64,000 bases of DNA from Erinaceus europaeus. Taxonomy: Eukaryota > Chordata > Mammalia > Eulipotyphla > Erinaceidae. The notes under the pieces were generated by a model. That model made no database searches, was not told where the DNA came from, and was given only the letters and a program-made list of their open reading frames with translations. Both the position numbers and the translations under genes were made by a program. The stretch is taken from the NCBI RefSeq assembly GCF_950295315.1, contig NC_080164.1:111806447-111870446 (forward strand), given 5' to 3'. Of this stretch, positions 42,872 through 54,611 are shown piece by piece; the first letter of the stretch is position 1, and the number at the start of each line of letters is the position of its first letter.

Positions 42872-42912
42872 AATTCTATAGATACTAGTAGAATTCTATA
42901 GCTACTAGTAGA
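42872..42912 (+). repeat. two-unit tandem repeat, 20 bp
   Basis: GAATTCTATAGATACTAGTA followed directly by GAATTCTATAGCTACTAGTA, with a single mismatch. Confidence 0.9.
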
Positions 42913-43039
42913 AATTGAGCTAAATAATAATAAAATCACAATTATCAAGTTACTTAATATCTGAAATCAATATTTTTGTAAAATTTTCAATTCATTGAAA
43001 CTATTTTAGTTCACATATGTTTAAAAAACACATTAAAAT

Positions 43040-43205
43040 GTCAGATGGTGGTGCATCCTGTAGAGGACAGATGTCACCATGCACAAGGTTCCAGGCTTAA
43101 GCCCTCAATCACACATACAGGGGGAAAGCTTCACACAAGATGAAATAGTGCTGCAGGTTGCCCCCCCTTCCATATCAATTTCTTTCTGCCCTACCCAAAT
43201 ATCTA
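43040..43205 (+). mobile_element. SINE-B, diverged
   Basis: GTCAGATGGTGGTGCATCCTG head, AGGCTTAAGCCCTCAATC B-box region, GGGGGAAAGCTTCAC, and a poly-C/pyrimidine body cut short. Confidence 0.7.
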
Positions 43206-43435
43206 GACAGTATATGTAACATATTCAATCTCACATGCCTTGTATATGATTATTTCAAACCCAGTGAAGTTATTTCTCTATTAGAATCAACATATACCAT
43301 TCTAATGCAGCTCAATCACTTTGTTAGCAAAAGAATAAATTAGGATGAATCTTATGGTTTAGTCAACTTATGCAACATAAGAAAACAAGCATTTTAAAGG
43401 TTCCAATTTGTCATTTTTATAGGTGAGGTAATATT

Positions 43436-43592
43436 TTTATTGAAGATTTTATTTTATTTATTAATAAGGAAAAGAGAAGGAGAAAGTGAAAAACCATGCA
43501 TCATTCTGATACATGTGTTGCAAGGGACTGAAGTCGGGACCTCATGCTTGAGAGTCCAGTGTTTTATCCACTGTGCCATTTCCCAGACCACA
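43436..43592 (-). mobile_element. tRNA-like SINE, inverted (SINE-D-like)
   Basis: Inverted order: TTTATTTATTAATAAGG, AGAAGGAGAAAGTG, GAAGTCGGGACCTCATGC and TTATCCACTGTGCCATTTCCC. The head complements the GGTAGATAGCATAATGG-type start. Confidence 0.5.
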
Positions 43593-44321
43593 ACTGAATG
43601 AATCCTAAATGATAGTATGATCATATTTTAGAAGATAGCTCCTTATCTTACAACCTTCTTACTCTGCCATAAATTGAGTTGTACAAGGATAAGTTCCTGT
43701 AGAAGGTTTAGAGGAAGAGCCAATGGATGGCTTTCCAATAACAGAAGTGACAGTCAATCCCTTCTTCCTCTCTGTAGCTGACAGTGGAGATTAATTGTGA
43801 CTACTCAACCTAGAGAATCATTTGACCTCCTTTGTTTCTAGTGACAAATGCATTTGTCAAGAGTATTACTTCTAGAAGCTCTGGACTCTTTTTATTAAAA
43901 AGAAAATAATCCATCAGGAAAGTATACATGACCTAAGTTGGCATTTTCTAGATCTACCAAAATCACTCACACTCTGACCCATTTTACCATCACGTCTTGT
44001 GGCCCAGCTCTACCAGGGCACACCAGCAGTCATACATCCTGTACTGGGGTTAACCAAACACACATACATACACACACACACACACAGCATTATTAAGCTA
44101 AGCATAGATTCCCAGTCCAGAGAACTGTCTTGCAGGTTCTATAATAGTAATATGGGAAGGCAAGTATTGCAAAATAGTAATGGCTGCCGAATTGTCATGG
44201 TGAAATACTGGGCTATCTGAAAAGTCATGGTGAATTTACATAAAAAAATAATAGTCATGACTTTTCAACAACACAATAGTAGTTAACAGTTACAAATTCT
44301 CACAGTAGGGCATGTGTTCTG
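43593..44321. other. mostly unique DNA
   Basis: Contains a short (CA)n at 44059-44086. No gene or repeat family recognised. Confidence 0.4.
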
Positions 44322-44692
44322 ATTTTTTTTTAATTTTCTTTATTTATTATTAGACAGAGAGAGAGCCAGAAGTTGAGAGGTGAGGGGGGTGATAGAGAGG
44401 GAGAGAAAGGAAGTGACACCAGTAGCCTTGCATCACCATTGGCCAAGCTTTCCCCCCACAGGTTGGCACCAGAGGCCCAAACTCAGATCCTTGCACAATT
44501 GATAGAAACAGAGAGAAATTGATAGGGGATGGGGAGATAGAAAGTGACAGAAACAGAGAGACACCCGCAGCCCTGCTTCACCATTCATGAAGCTTCCCCC
44601 CTGCAGGTAGGCACCTGGGACTTGAACCTGGGTCCTTGTGCACTGTACTCTGTGAACTTAACCAGATGAGCCATTGTCACTGCCTGGACCCA
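44322..44692 (-). mobile_element. two overlapping inverted SINE-B copies
   Basis: First 44322-44500: CTTTATTTATTATTAGACAG ... GGCCCAAACTCAGATCCTTGC. Second 44501-44692: GATAGAAACAGAGAGAAATTG ... GGACTTGAACCTGGGTCC ... CCATTGTCACTGCCTGG. The second starts inside the head of the first, implying nested insertion or end-to-end capture. Confidence 0.75.
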
Positions 44693-44711
44693 AGGGCATG
44701 TGCCTTCACTT

Positions 44712-44875
44712 TTTACAACTACCCAACTGTATAATAACTGCTATTGTCATTTCCATTTTGAAGCTGGCATCTTTAAGGCACTGAGAAGTCAAGTGCCTTA
44801 GTCTTGGTCCCAAGGTCAAGACTTGAACCCAAGCACTCACCAATCTGGTTTCTCCACCATTATGAGGTACAAACT
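44712..44875 (+). mobile_element. MIR element (ancient mammalian SINE)
   Basis: ATTGTCATTTCCATTTTGAAG, GGCACTGAGAAGTCAAGTGCC, TTGGTCCCAAGGTCAAGACTTGA and ACCCAAGCACTC. These follow the MIR core order (CCATTTTACAGATGAGG, TTAAGTGACTTGCCCAAGG, GTCACACAGC, GAACCCAGG). Confidence 0.6.
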
Positions 44876-45164
44876 GTCCCAAGATATAAGCTGTTGATCC
44901 TACCTGGAAGTAACATGCTTCTAAGGCAGGCAGGGTATGCTCAGACACAACTGCTCCCACAGTCTGAGACAGCTGAGATGCTAGTGAACCTGACATTCTA
45001 TCTTTATAACATGGAGGCAACCAGAGCTCCTGGAGACAAAACAAACACAAGGGCTTGCAAACTCCACACAGACAATGTCCTGCTGTGGACTGATTTTTGC
45101 TTGGAACTAAATTACCACTGGGGTTCGGTGTTTACATGACAAATCTACTTTTTCAGTGCCCAAC
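44876..45164. other. no recognised feature
   Basis: Unique, slightly GC-richer DNA. Overlapping frames on both strands (44706-45139) include the MIR and show no splice pattern. Confidence 0.4.
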
Positions 45165-45457
45165 CCTTCATTCCTTTCTTCCTTCCTTCTTTCCTTCCTT
45201 CCTTCTCCTTTCTTTATTTTCTTTTGGTATGACAGAGTGAAACTTAAAGGCAAGGGGGAGAGAGAGAGAAAGACAGAGGGGAGGGAAGAGAGAGGGGAGA
45301 GAGGAGAAAGAGAGAGGGGGGGGAAGAAGAGAGACTATAGCAACACCAATTCACCATTCCTGAAATTTACCCCAAGCAGATGTGGATGGGGGCTTGAACC
45401 TGAATCCTTGACCATGACAATATGTGTACTTTACCAATTGTGCCACCATCTGGCCTT
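45165..45457 (-). mobile_element. SINE-B/C-like element with (TTCC)n and GA-rich expansions
   Basis: (TTCC)n at 45170-45208, then GGTATGACAGAGTGAAACTT, GA/GGA runs to 45332, GGGCTTGAACCTGAATCC and CCAATTGTGCCACCATCTGGCC. Confidence 0.65.
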
Positions 45458-46235
45458 GATTTATTTTTCCTAACCAACATAATGAAAACCACTTTGAGTA
45501 CAACCATACTATTTGAGACCTTCTTTCCTCAACCTTGTTCCACCTTCACACTCCCTAATCAATAGCATTCTTCTAATCTGCAAGTCTCCTGGGCAAGCTT
45601 ACAACATCCTTGTGTTTGTTCACTGCCCTTCATTTATTGGAGACTTCGGTGTCGGATTTTGGTTTTTAGTTCTTACTGTAACCCTGTCAGTATGTGACTC
45701 ACTTTTATAAGCACAGACATGATCCAGACAACAATGGGGCCACTGGATTTCTGGATTTCATCTTCCATGTAATTCCCCACCAGGATAGGCAGACTTTTGG
45801 ACCAGTGTTCTATCACAGTGGTGTTAAGTCCCTTGAATTATGTCCAATCACACTGGGCAAATGAGACCTTGCTATTTTAATGGAAATTACTAATTGATTA
45901 ATTTTTAAAATAGACTATCCTGAATTATCTAGTACAATCAAATAAGATCTGAAAAGCAGAGATTCCTTCCACCTCAATCAGTTGGATAAAGCTAGAAATG
46001 CAGACTCTGAAGGGATGTGGCCGAAGGCACAGTAGAAGAGATAGCAAGAGAAAGTATTGCCCATCACTCTCCTGAGGAACAGTATGACAATGAGTCTAGA
46101 AGGCCTCAGTGCTGACAAAGGTTTCCAACTGACAAACTAAGAGCAATTGTGACCTACAAAACTGCAAGATATCAAGTGTATATTATATTATTGTAAGCTG
46201 CTGGGTTTGGTGTTCCTTCATTGATAGCAGCAGTA

Positions 46236-46301
<66 letters not shown>

Positions 46302-47364
46302 CACGTATCACTGCTTTCTAGAAATCTGGCCTGGACACCCGAGACCGCCATTTCTATTAGAAATGCTTTTCTCTTACCCTTTTAGTTTCATTGGTTATAG
46401 TTAGAAATGTTCTTCTCCTGGCTGCTTTTCAGTACACTAAATTGATAAAATGGTATATTGAAGCTATACTAGACACATTACCATATGCCATATGCTTCAG
46501 TTTAGTAGGTATTCAATAAGGTTGTATTGGATAAAGACTTAGACTTAACAAAGACATGTAGAAAAAGAAGTTCGCTGAAGATAAGTGTGACTGTCAAGAT
46601 TCATTTTTAAAGATAATGTTGTTGCCAAAGACCTACTTTTTCATGGAACTATAGTTCATTAAGAGCACTTTATTACATGCCGAAAGTATAATTTATGTTC
46701 TAGATGCTTAATCAGATTTGTAAACACAAATACATACACATCATCTACATGCAAAGATTCATTGACTACTTTTCTAAGTAGCAACAAACCCCACAATCAT
46801 ATGTAAAGATATAAAGATATGGAGTTAAATTTATTAGCTTAGCAAAACTGCATTTATGCTTTTGCCAAAACTACCCTTTTCCCTTTGTATATGGCATGAA
46901 TTTATGCTGTGTAAATACATTTCCAAGTTAAAATATAATGTATGGTTGGTTGGTGGTGTATAGAAGAGGCACTAATCACAAAATTATATCATCACATTAA
47001 ATCCCATTTCAGATTGCTTGCCATCTAGCTGGGAATTTGTAATGAAATGAGAAGTCACTGTGTCATATCATTAGTAAACAATGGATCCCACAGACATCAT
47101 TGTACTGTATGTTTTTATTATCATCATGAAGTCTATAGTCTTTAAGCTAGTATCTAAATAATGAATGTTCTCATGTAGTCACAGACATATAATCTGCTGT
47201 AAGCTAAGTAGATATTTAAATTATCTCTGAACACACACACACACACAAATCTCTATTCCACAAATTTGTAGTAGTCTATGACAAAGTTAATTTTCAGACA
47301 TAGGTTTTTTTAAGTTTATTACAAATGGTGTTTTACTGAATTAAAATAAATAAATAACCAGGGA
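45458..47364. other. longest unique stretch; contains a (CA)n microsatellite
   Basis: About 1.9 kb without a recognised interspersed repeat. A (CA)31-type run occupies 46237-46299 and a short (AC)n is at 47231-47248. No exon with convincing splice sites was found. Confidence 0.5.
46237..46299 (+). repeat. (CA)n microsatellite, about 63 bp
   Basis: Pure CA dinucleotide tract following AGTAACATACACAC. Likely length-polymorphic. Confidence 0.97.
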
Positions 47365-47478
47365 CCTGGGGAGGCAATATAATAGTTCTGCAAAAGATTT
47401 TTCACACCTGAGAGTCCATGGTCCCACGTTCAATCCCCAGCACCACCAGAAACCAGGGCTGAGCAGTGCAAGAGAGAA

Positions 47479-47527
<49 letters not shown>

Positions 47528-47540
47528 AGCCCTTGTAAAC
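47365..47540 (+). mobile_element. SINE-D with (TA)n/(GA)n
   Basis: GGGACCTGGGGAGGCAATATA head, B box CGTTCAATCCCCAGC, AGGGCTGAGCAGTGCAAGAG, then ATATATATATGAGAGAGAG (47480-47521). Confidence 0.75.
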
Positions 47541-47571
47541 ATACTTTTATGTTTACATTTTCCAGCATGGG

Positions 47572-47700
47572 GGGTAGATAGCATAATGGTTATGCAAAGT
47601 GTCTCTCATGCCTGAGGCTCTGAAGTCCCAAATTCAATCCCCTGTACCACCATAAGCCAGAGCTGAGTAGTGCCTTGGTAAAAAAAAAAAAAAAAAAAAG
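47572..47700 (+). mobile_element. SINE-D
   Basis: GGGGGTAGATAGCATAATGG head, AAATTCAATCCCCTGTACCAC, CCAGAGCTGAGTAGTGCCTTG, poly-A. One of the least diverged SINE-D copies in the window. Confidence 0.8.
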
Positions 47701-47729
47701 AAAAGAAAGAAAATTACTTTCCATTTCTG

Positions 47730-47970
47730 TCCTTTTCCTCCCTCCCTCCTTCCTTCTTTCCTTCCTCCCTCCCTTCCTTCCTCCCTCCCTCTCTTTCTTT
47801 CTTTCTCTCTTTCTTTTGATACAGACTGGGCCTCTCTCCTGCAAAAATGTATTGCTATAGATTTCTTTTTGACAGATAGCTACAAAGGGGAGAGAGCTTC
47901 CTCCAATGTCATATAGCACCTCCCATGTGGTGCCAGGGCATAAGGTTGAGTCATATACATGACAAGACAT
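47730..47970 (-). mobile_element. SINE-C with pyrimidine-rich leader
   Basis: A (TCC/TTCC)n pyrimidine tract (47736-47815), then GACAGATAGCTACAAAGGGG, CTTCCTCCAATGTCATATAGC, GTGGTGCCAGGGCATAAGG and CATATACATGACAAGAC. Degraded inverted SINE-C blocks. Confidence 0.45.
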
Positions 47971-48016
47971 GCAGCCATAGCTGGAGAGTAAAATTTTTAC
48001 ATAATGCAAAGTGCTT

Positions 48017-48300
48017 TGTTATGCCCAGAAGTTTGAGTCCCAATCTCACACATAGAAGACCAAATCACATGCAATAGCAAGAGCTTTTATTAGCAAGCTT
48101 AAGCTTGGGCCGGGGACACCCTTCTATGCAAGGGGAGAGGGGAGAGTCTTCGACCCCGATCATTTTACATCCCATCTTTTTATAGTTATCACAGGGTGGG
48201 TACCAGTAGAAATATTTACACGGAACAAGGAACAGTTGGTTTCGGGTTAACGGCTATTCTCAATATTCGGGGCTTTTCTCTAACCTCCACAGTCTTCATA
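48017..48300 (-). mobile_element. solo-LTR-like element, antisense
   Basis: Read on the minus strand it has, in order, CpG-bearing U3 sequence (CCCCGAATATTGAG), a TATA-like ACTATAAAAAGATGGG, CCGGCCCAAGCTTAAGC, a polyadenylation signal in GCTAATAAAAGCTC, and GTGATTTGGTCTTC ending in GAGATTGGGACTC. This is LTR promoter/R/U5 order in under 300 bp. No viral genes flank it. Exact ends and flanking duplication were not resolved (candidate ends TGTTATGCCC or TGAGTCCC on the plus strand). Confidence 0.55.
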
Positions 48301-49027
48301 CTAGATAACCAGATACTTGCTAATTTTTCAATGAAATTAAGGCCATAAGAGTAACTTCAGTTAATTTTTTACCCTTGGTTTATAAAAGCATTTATTATTA
48401 TTGTTTTACATTTTTATGAACACATTTTATATATACATTTACAAAGGCATTTTTAAAGGTTTAAATATGACAGAAAACACTAATGGGAATTAATGACTAC
48501 AGAAACACCACAAGTTGGATAGTAAAACTCATTATAAAATATTGGTTAAAAATCTAATTAACTAAAAAGTCTAATAACTATATAGATCATACTCACAGCT
48601 AAATTAATAAAAGAGTAACAGTAATAATAGCATTAATAATGAGGATTATTTGAGCTCCCAACAGTAATTTTCAAAGTGCTGTGTTACTGATGGTGGTAGT
48701 AGTAACTTAAAACAGCCACAGTTTTTAAGTGATTTGCTTATTTTCTGCATCTATCATCTCACTTCATCTTAATTTTAGTATGTAGGTTCTCTGTACATAG
48801 ACCACAGACTTCTAACATCCAAAGTAATGTTTCTACTAGGAAAATCTAGAAGAATCTAATGAGGAAAAAAAACCACAAATCTATTTTTGACACCTCATAA
48901 GATTACCAAGGTAACCTTGAAAAATCAGAGGGCTAACAATGATTTCAGAAAACAAGTAAAAACAAAACAAAAAGAAGCCAAGAGCAGTAGATGTGACATT
49001 TTCTTCAACTTTCACATGATAGTAATC
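48301..49027. other. no recognised feature
   Basis: About 725 bp of AT-rich unique DNA between the LTR and a SINE-D. Confidence 0.4.
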
Positions 49028-49425
49028 TTTTTTTTTGAATCCAGAACCTGCTCAGCTCTGGCTTGTAGCGGTGTGAGGGACTGAACCTAACACTTTGGTT
49101 GGGGCCCGGTGGGACATCTGGTTGAGTGTACATGTTACAATGAGCAAGGACCCAGGTTCAAACCCCTGGTCCCCCACCTAAAGGGGAAAAGCTTTGCAAG
49201 TGGTGAAGCAATGCTGCAGGTGTTTCTCTCCCTCTCTACTCCCCCTTCCCTCTCGATTTCTGGCTGTCTCTGTCCAATAAATAAAGAAAGAAAGAATAAA
49301 AGAGGAAGCGGAAGTGGAAGCAGAAGAAGAAGAAGGAGGTGGAGAAGAGGAACCTAGGACTTTGCAGCCTTCGGCCTGAGAGTCTCTTTGCAAAACCATT
49401 ATGCTATCTACCCCCAACTCTTCTT
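49028..49425 (-). mobile_element. SINE-D split by a SINE-B
   Basis: The inverted SINE-D left part (AACCTGCTCAGCTCTGGCTT, to 49096) resumes at 49350 (GAACCTAGGACTTTGCAGCC ... CATTATGCTATCTACCCCC). GAACCTAACACTTT (49083-49096) and GAACCTAGGACTTT (49350-49363) are the duplication made by the inserted SINE-B. Confidence 0.82.
49097..49349 (+). mobile_element. SINE-B inserted in SINE-D, with GGA/GAA tail
   Basis: GGGGCCCGGTGGGACATCTGG head, GGTTCAAACCCC B box, CTCTGTCCAATAAATAAAG tail, then purine repeats (AGAAGAAGAAGAAGGAGG) up to the right duplication. Opposite strand to its host. Confidence 0.85.
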
Positions 49426-49881
49426 CAAATTTTATACATGAAGTCTTTAACAAAACAGTGCGTATTAGTACTCTGTCCTGGTATTCTGTCACATGGGACC
49501 TGAACTCATATAGTCTTCCAAGTGTGGTAACTTTTATCTGATATTTAGTGACCGCTGACTGAGAGTTACTAGCTAGATTCAAGATGGCAGTTGTTGGCCA
49601 GGAGAATCAACCATGTGATCCGAAGCTGGGAACTACTGAGTCCATTCTCCAACCAGAATGGGATGGCATCCACTTAATCATCAATGGTCACTGGTATATT
49701 ATCCATGTCTTTGTAATAAAGTCTCTATAAAAACTAAAGGGATTCATAGAGGAAAGTCCACCAAAATACTAGCGCCAAAACCAAAGAAAAGACAGATTAG
49801 CTTCCAGAAAAAAATTACAAAAAACAAAAAACATATATTGTCAGAATGCAAGTTAGAAAACTTTAACAATAAGAACAATTG
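49426..49881. other. no recognised feature
   Basis: Unique sequence. Short frames without support. Confidence 0.4.
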
Positions 49882-50088
49882 AATTGGGCTGGAGTTAGTG
49901 TACTGCCCCAACGTAAAAGATTTGGGGGGTTTCGGGTCCTGGATCATGATGGCAGAGGAGGACCTAGTGGGGGCTGAATTGTTATGTGTAAAACTGGGAA
50001 ATGTTATCCATGTACAAACTATTATATTTTACTGTCAACTGTAAACCACTTAATCCTCCAATAAAGAAAAATTTAAAAATAAAAAGAA
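49882..50088 (+). mobile_element. about 205-bp L1 3'-end unit
   Basis: GAATTGGGCTGGAGTTAGTG ... GCAGAGGAGGACCTAGTGG ... TGTACAAACTATTATATTTT ... CCTCCAATAAAG. It starts at the same L1 position as the 41.8-kb unit. Flanks (AATAAGAACAATT / AAAAAGAATAACT) are weak duplications. Confidence 0.78.
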
Positions 50089-50391
50089 TAACTACAATGA
50101 CAGAATTTGACTAACATTAAATGATGCTTAAAAAGAAACTGAGAAAAGGCACTGCCAAGAGGAAAATGAATGAGAGGAAGAAGCCCACACAGAAGAAATT
50201 AATAACCAACACTACATAAATGTTGGGGAGATTCTTCAGTTATTAGGACAGTAATCTCTGAAGCATACAGATGTGGAGGTATATAAAAAGAATAATATCT
50301 GAGTAATATTAATATTACTGAATAAATAAATACTGAAGGTCTGATACTATAATATGCTACATGATTTGAGTTTTAAAATATGTCACTAAGA
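50089..50391. other. no recognised feature
   Basis: Unique AT-rich DNA. Confidence 0.4.
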
Positions 50392-50612
50392 GGCCAGGTG
50401 GTGGAGCACCTGGTTGATTGAGCATACATGTTACCAGGTACAAGGACCCGGGTTCAAGCCCCTGGTCCCCACCTGCAAGGGGAAAGCTTTGCAAGTGGTG
50501 AAGTAGTGCTGCCGATGTCTCTCTGTCTCTCTCCCTCTCTACTCTCTCTTCCCTCTCAATTTCTGGCTGTCTCTATCCTATAAGTAAATAAATATAATAA
50601 GATAAAAATAAA
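50392..50612 (+). mobile_element. SINE-B
   Basis: GAGGCCAGGTGGTGGAGCACC head (with a 4-bp GATT repeat in the head), GGGTTCAAGCCCC B box, tail ATCCTATAAGTAAATAAATA. AATATGTCACTA / AATACTTCACTA on the flanks. Confidence 0.87.
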
Positions 50613-51024
50613 ATACTTCACTAGAGATATGACTAGCAGATTAAGTGTAAAGGCTGTAAGTTCCTAACACTATAGAGAATAATGGGCTAAATATTCACTT
50701 AAGGTGAGATGAAAGTCATATGCTACCATTTCCAGAATGGCTACTACTAGAGTAACAGTTAAAAATACTACATAACTACCAAATTAATAAAACAGAGAAT
50801 AGGATAATTTGTGAATAATTAATCCAAAGGGATACAAAATAGAATTGAGGATAAATGGTACAAATAGCAGCACTAATATTAAGATCATACATATCAACTA
50901 AAGTGCTTTCATAGTTACATTAAAGCAAACAAAATGTAGTTCTTCAATGAAAAGACAAAGAATTTTTTTCTGTATAAGTACCGCTCGTTAACCGATTGCA
51001 CCACTGGAGCTCTAAGAACTTTTT
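50613..51024. other. no recognised feature
   Basis: About 400 bp of AT-rich DNA. A short segment just before the L1 (ACCGATTGCACCACTGGAGCTC, split at 50993-51012) may be a SINE head relic. Confidence 0.35.
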
Positions 51025-51740
51025 TTGTTAAGAAAATGTCATACATCAGACAAGAGGCTAATAACCAAAATACAGAGTTCACCAAACTTGGCAAAAAAAA
51101 AAAAAGCAAATGAACCAATCCAAAAGTGGAGAGAGGATATGAATAGACTATTCACTATACAAGAGATTCAAAAGGCCAAGAGACATATGAAAATTTGCTT
51201 AAGGTCACTGATTGTCAGAGAAATGCAAATAAAGACAACAGTGGAATACCACCTCACTCCTGTCAGAGTATCATGCATCAAAATGACAACAACAACACAT
51301 GCTGGAGAATTTGTGGGGACAAAGGAACCCTCCTGCACTGCTGGTAGGAATGTCAATTGGTCAAACCCCTGTGGAGAGCAGTCAGGAGAAGCCTCACTAG
51401 GCTAGAAATGGACCTTCCATATGACCTAGTAATACCTCTTCTAGGGATATATCCTGAGGACTCAATCACACACATCCAAAAAGGTATGTGTACACCTATG
51501 TTCATAGCAGCACAATTTGTAATAGCCAAAACCTGGAAGCAGCCCAGGTATCCGACAACAGATAGACTGCTGAGAAAGCTGTGGTATATATACACAATGA
51601 AATACTACTCAGTTATTAAGAATAATGAACCCACCTTCTCTCGCCTATTTTGGATGGAGCTAGAAGGGATTACATTAAGTGAGGTAAGCCAGAAAGAGAA
51701 AAATGAGTATGATATGATCCCACTTATTAATAGAAGTTGA
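51025..51740 (+). pseudogene. L1 ORF2 C-terminal fragment, frameshifted
   Basis: Two overlapping frames encode the ORF2 end: 51025-51405 ([46 protein letters not shown]) and 51357-51740 ([27 protein letters not shown]-like, [20 protein letters not shown], ending INRS). A shift near 51350 separates them, and no reverse transcriptase domain is present. Confidence 0.88.
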
Positions 51741-53835
51741 GAAAGCAGAATAGAAAGGGAAATGCAAAGCAGAATTCCACTGAGTTTGGAGTATTTCACC
51801 AAAGTAAAAAGCTCTGGGGAGTGGAGGGGTGGGAGGTTGGGACACAGACCCTGGATAGCAGGAATGGCATTAATATATAATAATATTAACTTATAGTCTG
51901 TAAATCACTATTTAATCAATATGAGGAGAAAATAGAATGAATGTCTCAAGCTTTTTAATGCATAGACTTCAGTTCTGAGTATATAGTCCTTCAATCTAAG
52001 CACTTAAGGTTTCAAATTAGTAAACTGATTGAATTTCAACACTGGGCTCAAATTGCTAATGCATTTTTAATAAAAACTTTTTTTTTCTATTAAATAACCT
52101 TTATTTGTAGACCAGGGAGACCAGAAGCTATCAGTCTTAATGGTATATGAGAAATGGTTATTTATAAATAGCATGAAATGACATCAATCATGGTAAGATC
52201 TTGTATGGAACCTCTGGGGCTTCACTCATTTTCCTTTATGCTTCTTTTGATCCATGCCATTTAATAGTGCATCTGCTGATCTCAACCAAAACAAGACAAT
52301 CAGTGCCACCTCGACATGTTTCACTTTAGATTGTGTCCAGAGACTCCAGGCTTAGGTTGTTAACCCTCCAGCTCTACAGTCCTAGTTTATAGGACTCCTA
52401 AATTCCATTTCAGGTGGCATACCTTTTGGCAGAGCTATAGGACCTGGATATAGACCAGGGCACATGAGATAGGGCACAGGTGCACATGTTTGCATAAGTT
52501 AGGGGGAAATATATGATTTAACACAAAAGTGTGCAATAGTCTACAGTGCAGTAGTCTACACTCAGTAAGTGCAGCAAGCAAGTAAAAAGATCTACAAAAG
52601 ACAAACATAAAGTACTTAATCAAATACTTTCTACTTAGACCTAGATGCCCTCCTCATCTACTTCCTATTTCACTTCTCTCAATCACTGTAAGCCTAGCAA
52701 TGTCAGATAAAGTAAAGACTACAAAAGTTGGATAAGGATAAGAGACCAGTACACTTTGATGTTGGCCCTTTTGGTCACCACCAGGCCACCCCATCATCTG
52801 GGGCCCAAGTCAGGGAATCCTGGGATTCCCACACAAATTGATGGGCCTAGACCTCTAACAGATCCCTGTCTGCACCATCACTGGTCATCCCCATCAGGAG
52901 CAACAGCATAAATCCTCTTGTGGGCCTCTACAAGATTTTCCCCTCAATGCAGAATAACAGTGGTAGAAACTGCCCCACTCTCTGAAAGGAGTCTTGGTCA
53001 GTGTATTCTGCCACTCAAGGAATATTGGTCCTGAAATGAGTGCAGCCTAGAATGTTCCTAGCTATGATCATGGAATGCAAGTTCAGACCAGTGGGGATGC
53101 AGAGGTTACACAGGATCCTGAGCTAAGTATTGATAGACATGGGGCCTAGGTCAGATCGATGGGGTTCATAGGTAAAGGTTAAATTTACATACATTGCCCA
53201 TATTTAGGAGCTAGTTTCTGCCTTGATCCACCTTTCTAGTCCTATTTCCAACTCTGACACCATCTTCCCAGACAATACTTTCAGCCCACCTACATGTTGG
53301 CTACTGGGTTCAGTCAAAGCTTAGTAAAGTCATGGGCCCCTTAGAATATACCTAAAATAAACTTCTTAGCTTCTTCAAACATGAAAACCCCAAATTTCAT
53401 CTGCTATATTATGACCCTTAGGTTCCTGCTTACTAAACAATCTTTCCTGCTTTATATATTAATGTTTTTCAGCCACCAAGTTGCAGATGCTACCATGATG
53501 TCAACTTGACTTCCCTGAGCAGACAACCTCACCAATGGAATCCCACCTCCCTAGAGCCCTGTCCCACTAGGGAAAGATAGAAACAGGTTGGGGGTATAGA
53601 CTGACTTGATAATGCCCATGTCCAGAGATTAAGGAATTACAGAAGCCAGATCTCCCACCTTCTGCTCTCCATAAAGATCTTTGGTCCACAGCCCCACAGG
53701 GATAAAGAACAGGGAAAGTTTCAGTGGAGGGGATGGGATATGACACTCTGGTGGTGGGAACTCTGTGGAATTATCCTTTTTTCCCATAATCTTTTTGATC
53801 ACTATTAAATCACTATTAAAAAATATAAGGATAAA
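51025..53835 (+). mobile_element. 5'-truncated L1 of the long-3'-UTR lineage
   Basis: The ORF2 C-terminus (51025-51740) runs directly into a 3' UTR of about 2.1 kb (51741-53835). This shows that the scattered L1-U repeats are the distal 3' UTR of an L1. Terminal subtype GATCACTATTAAATCACT. It is the reference copy in this window for the order of blocks. A homologous segment (ATTGTGTCCAGAGACTCC, 52328) is shared with 14.37 kb. Confidence 0.85.
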
Positions 53836-54404
53836 AAAAGAATTGAACATAAGTTTGTTTAGGAAATAGTAAGCTGCCCACCCCCCAAATAAGAGCAGTT
53901 GAAAAGGACCAAAGAGTACAAAGAGTGAAAAAAATTTATTTGTGGACTTTAAGAAATTCAACACATTCTTATATTGCATTTAATAGAGACAACTTTAAAA
54001 TGCAATAATAAAATAGTATCAAAAGGATATAAGTTCTGCAAAAATAGTATTGCTATATTATTAGGAATAGACTTAAAAAGGCTTAATAGAGATGAGAAAA
54101 AATCAATTTTATATAATTATAAATAGGTCAATCCATCCAATAACATGATTTCAAAATGTAAAACAGAAATTGACAGGACAAAAAGGAGAAATTGGAAAAC
54201 TGACAGTCACAGCTGAAGGTTCTAGCAAAGCTTCTCCTACAAAGTACAGGATATGCCATGGAAAACACATCGTCAGGCATAAAACGTATCATCTTGGTGA
54301 CACTAAGACATTCCCAGAAGCTTTTCAAATCAATTTTTTTGAACATAAGTAGTATTTTGTATGTAGTTTCAGGGCTTTCTGCATCCACTGTCAGGGCCAA
54401 TTTT
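53836..54404. other. no recognised feature
   Basis: Unique DNA. The plus and minus frames around 54128-54400 are mutual shadows with no family or splice evidence. Confidence 0.4.
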
Positions 54405-54590
54405 CTCTTTTATGTGAGAGAAAGAGAGAAAGAGACCAAGGGGTGGGGTAGAACACAGCACAGCACAGTTCCACTTCCTACGGAGATCCTCCAGTGTGTC
54501 TGTGATGCTCCCAGGGTATGGTGGGGCTAGAACCTGGGACCTGGTATATGGAAAGGTGCTACTAGGAATAAGTCATATTCCAGTCCCTGA
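54405..54590 (-). mobile_element. SINE-C
   Basis: AGAGAAAGAGAGAAAGAGACC body, CACAGCACAGTTCCACTTCC, GGGGCTAGAACCTGGGACC (inverted B box), TGGTATATGGAAAGGTGC. The clearest SINE-C block order in the window. Confidence 0.6.
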
Positions 54591-54611
54591 ACACAACTTT
54601 TAAAATCCCCT

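Noticed and set aside
44706..45139. Overlapping 111- and 114-codon frames on both strands
   Set aside because: Half of the span is a MIR element and the two frames shadow each other; no splice signals.
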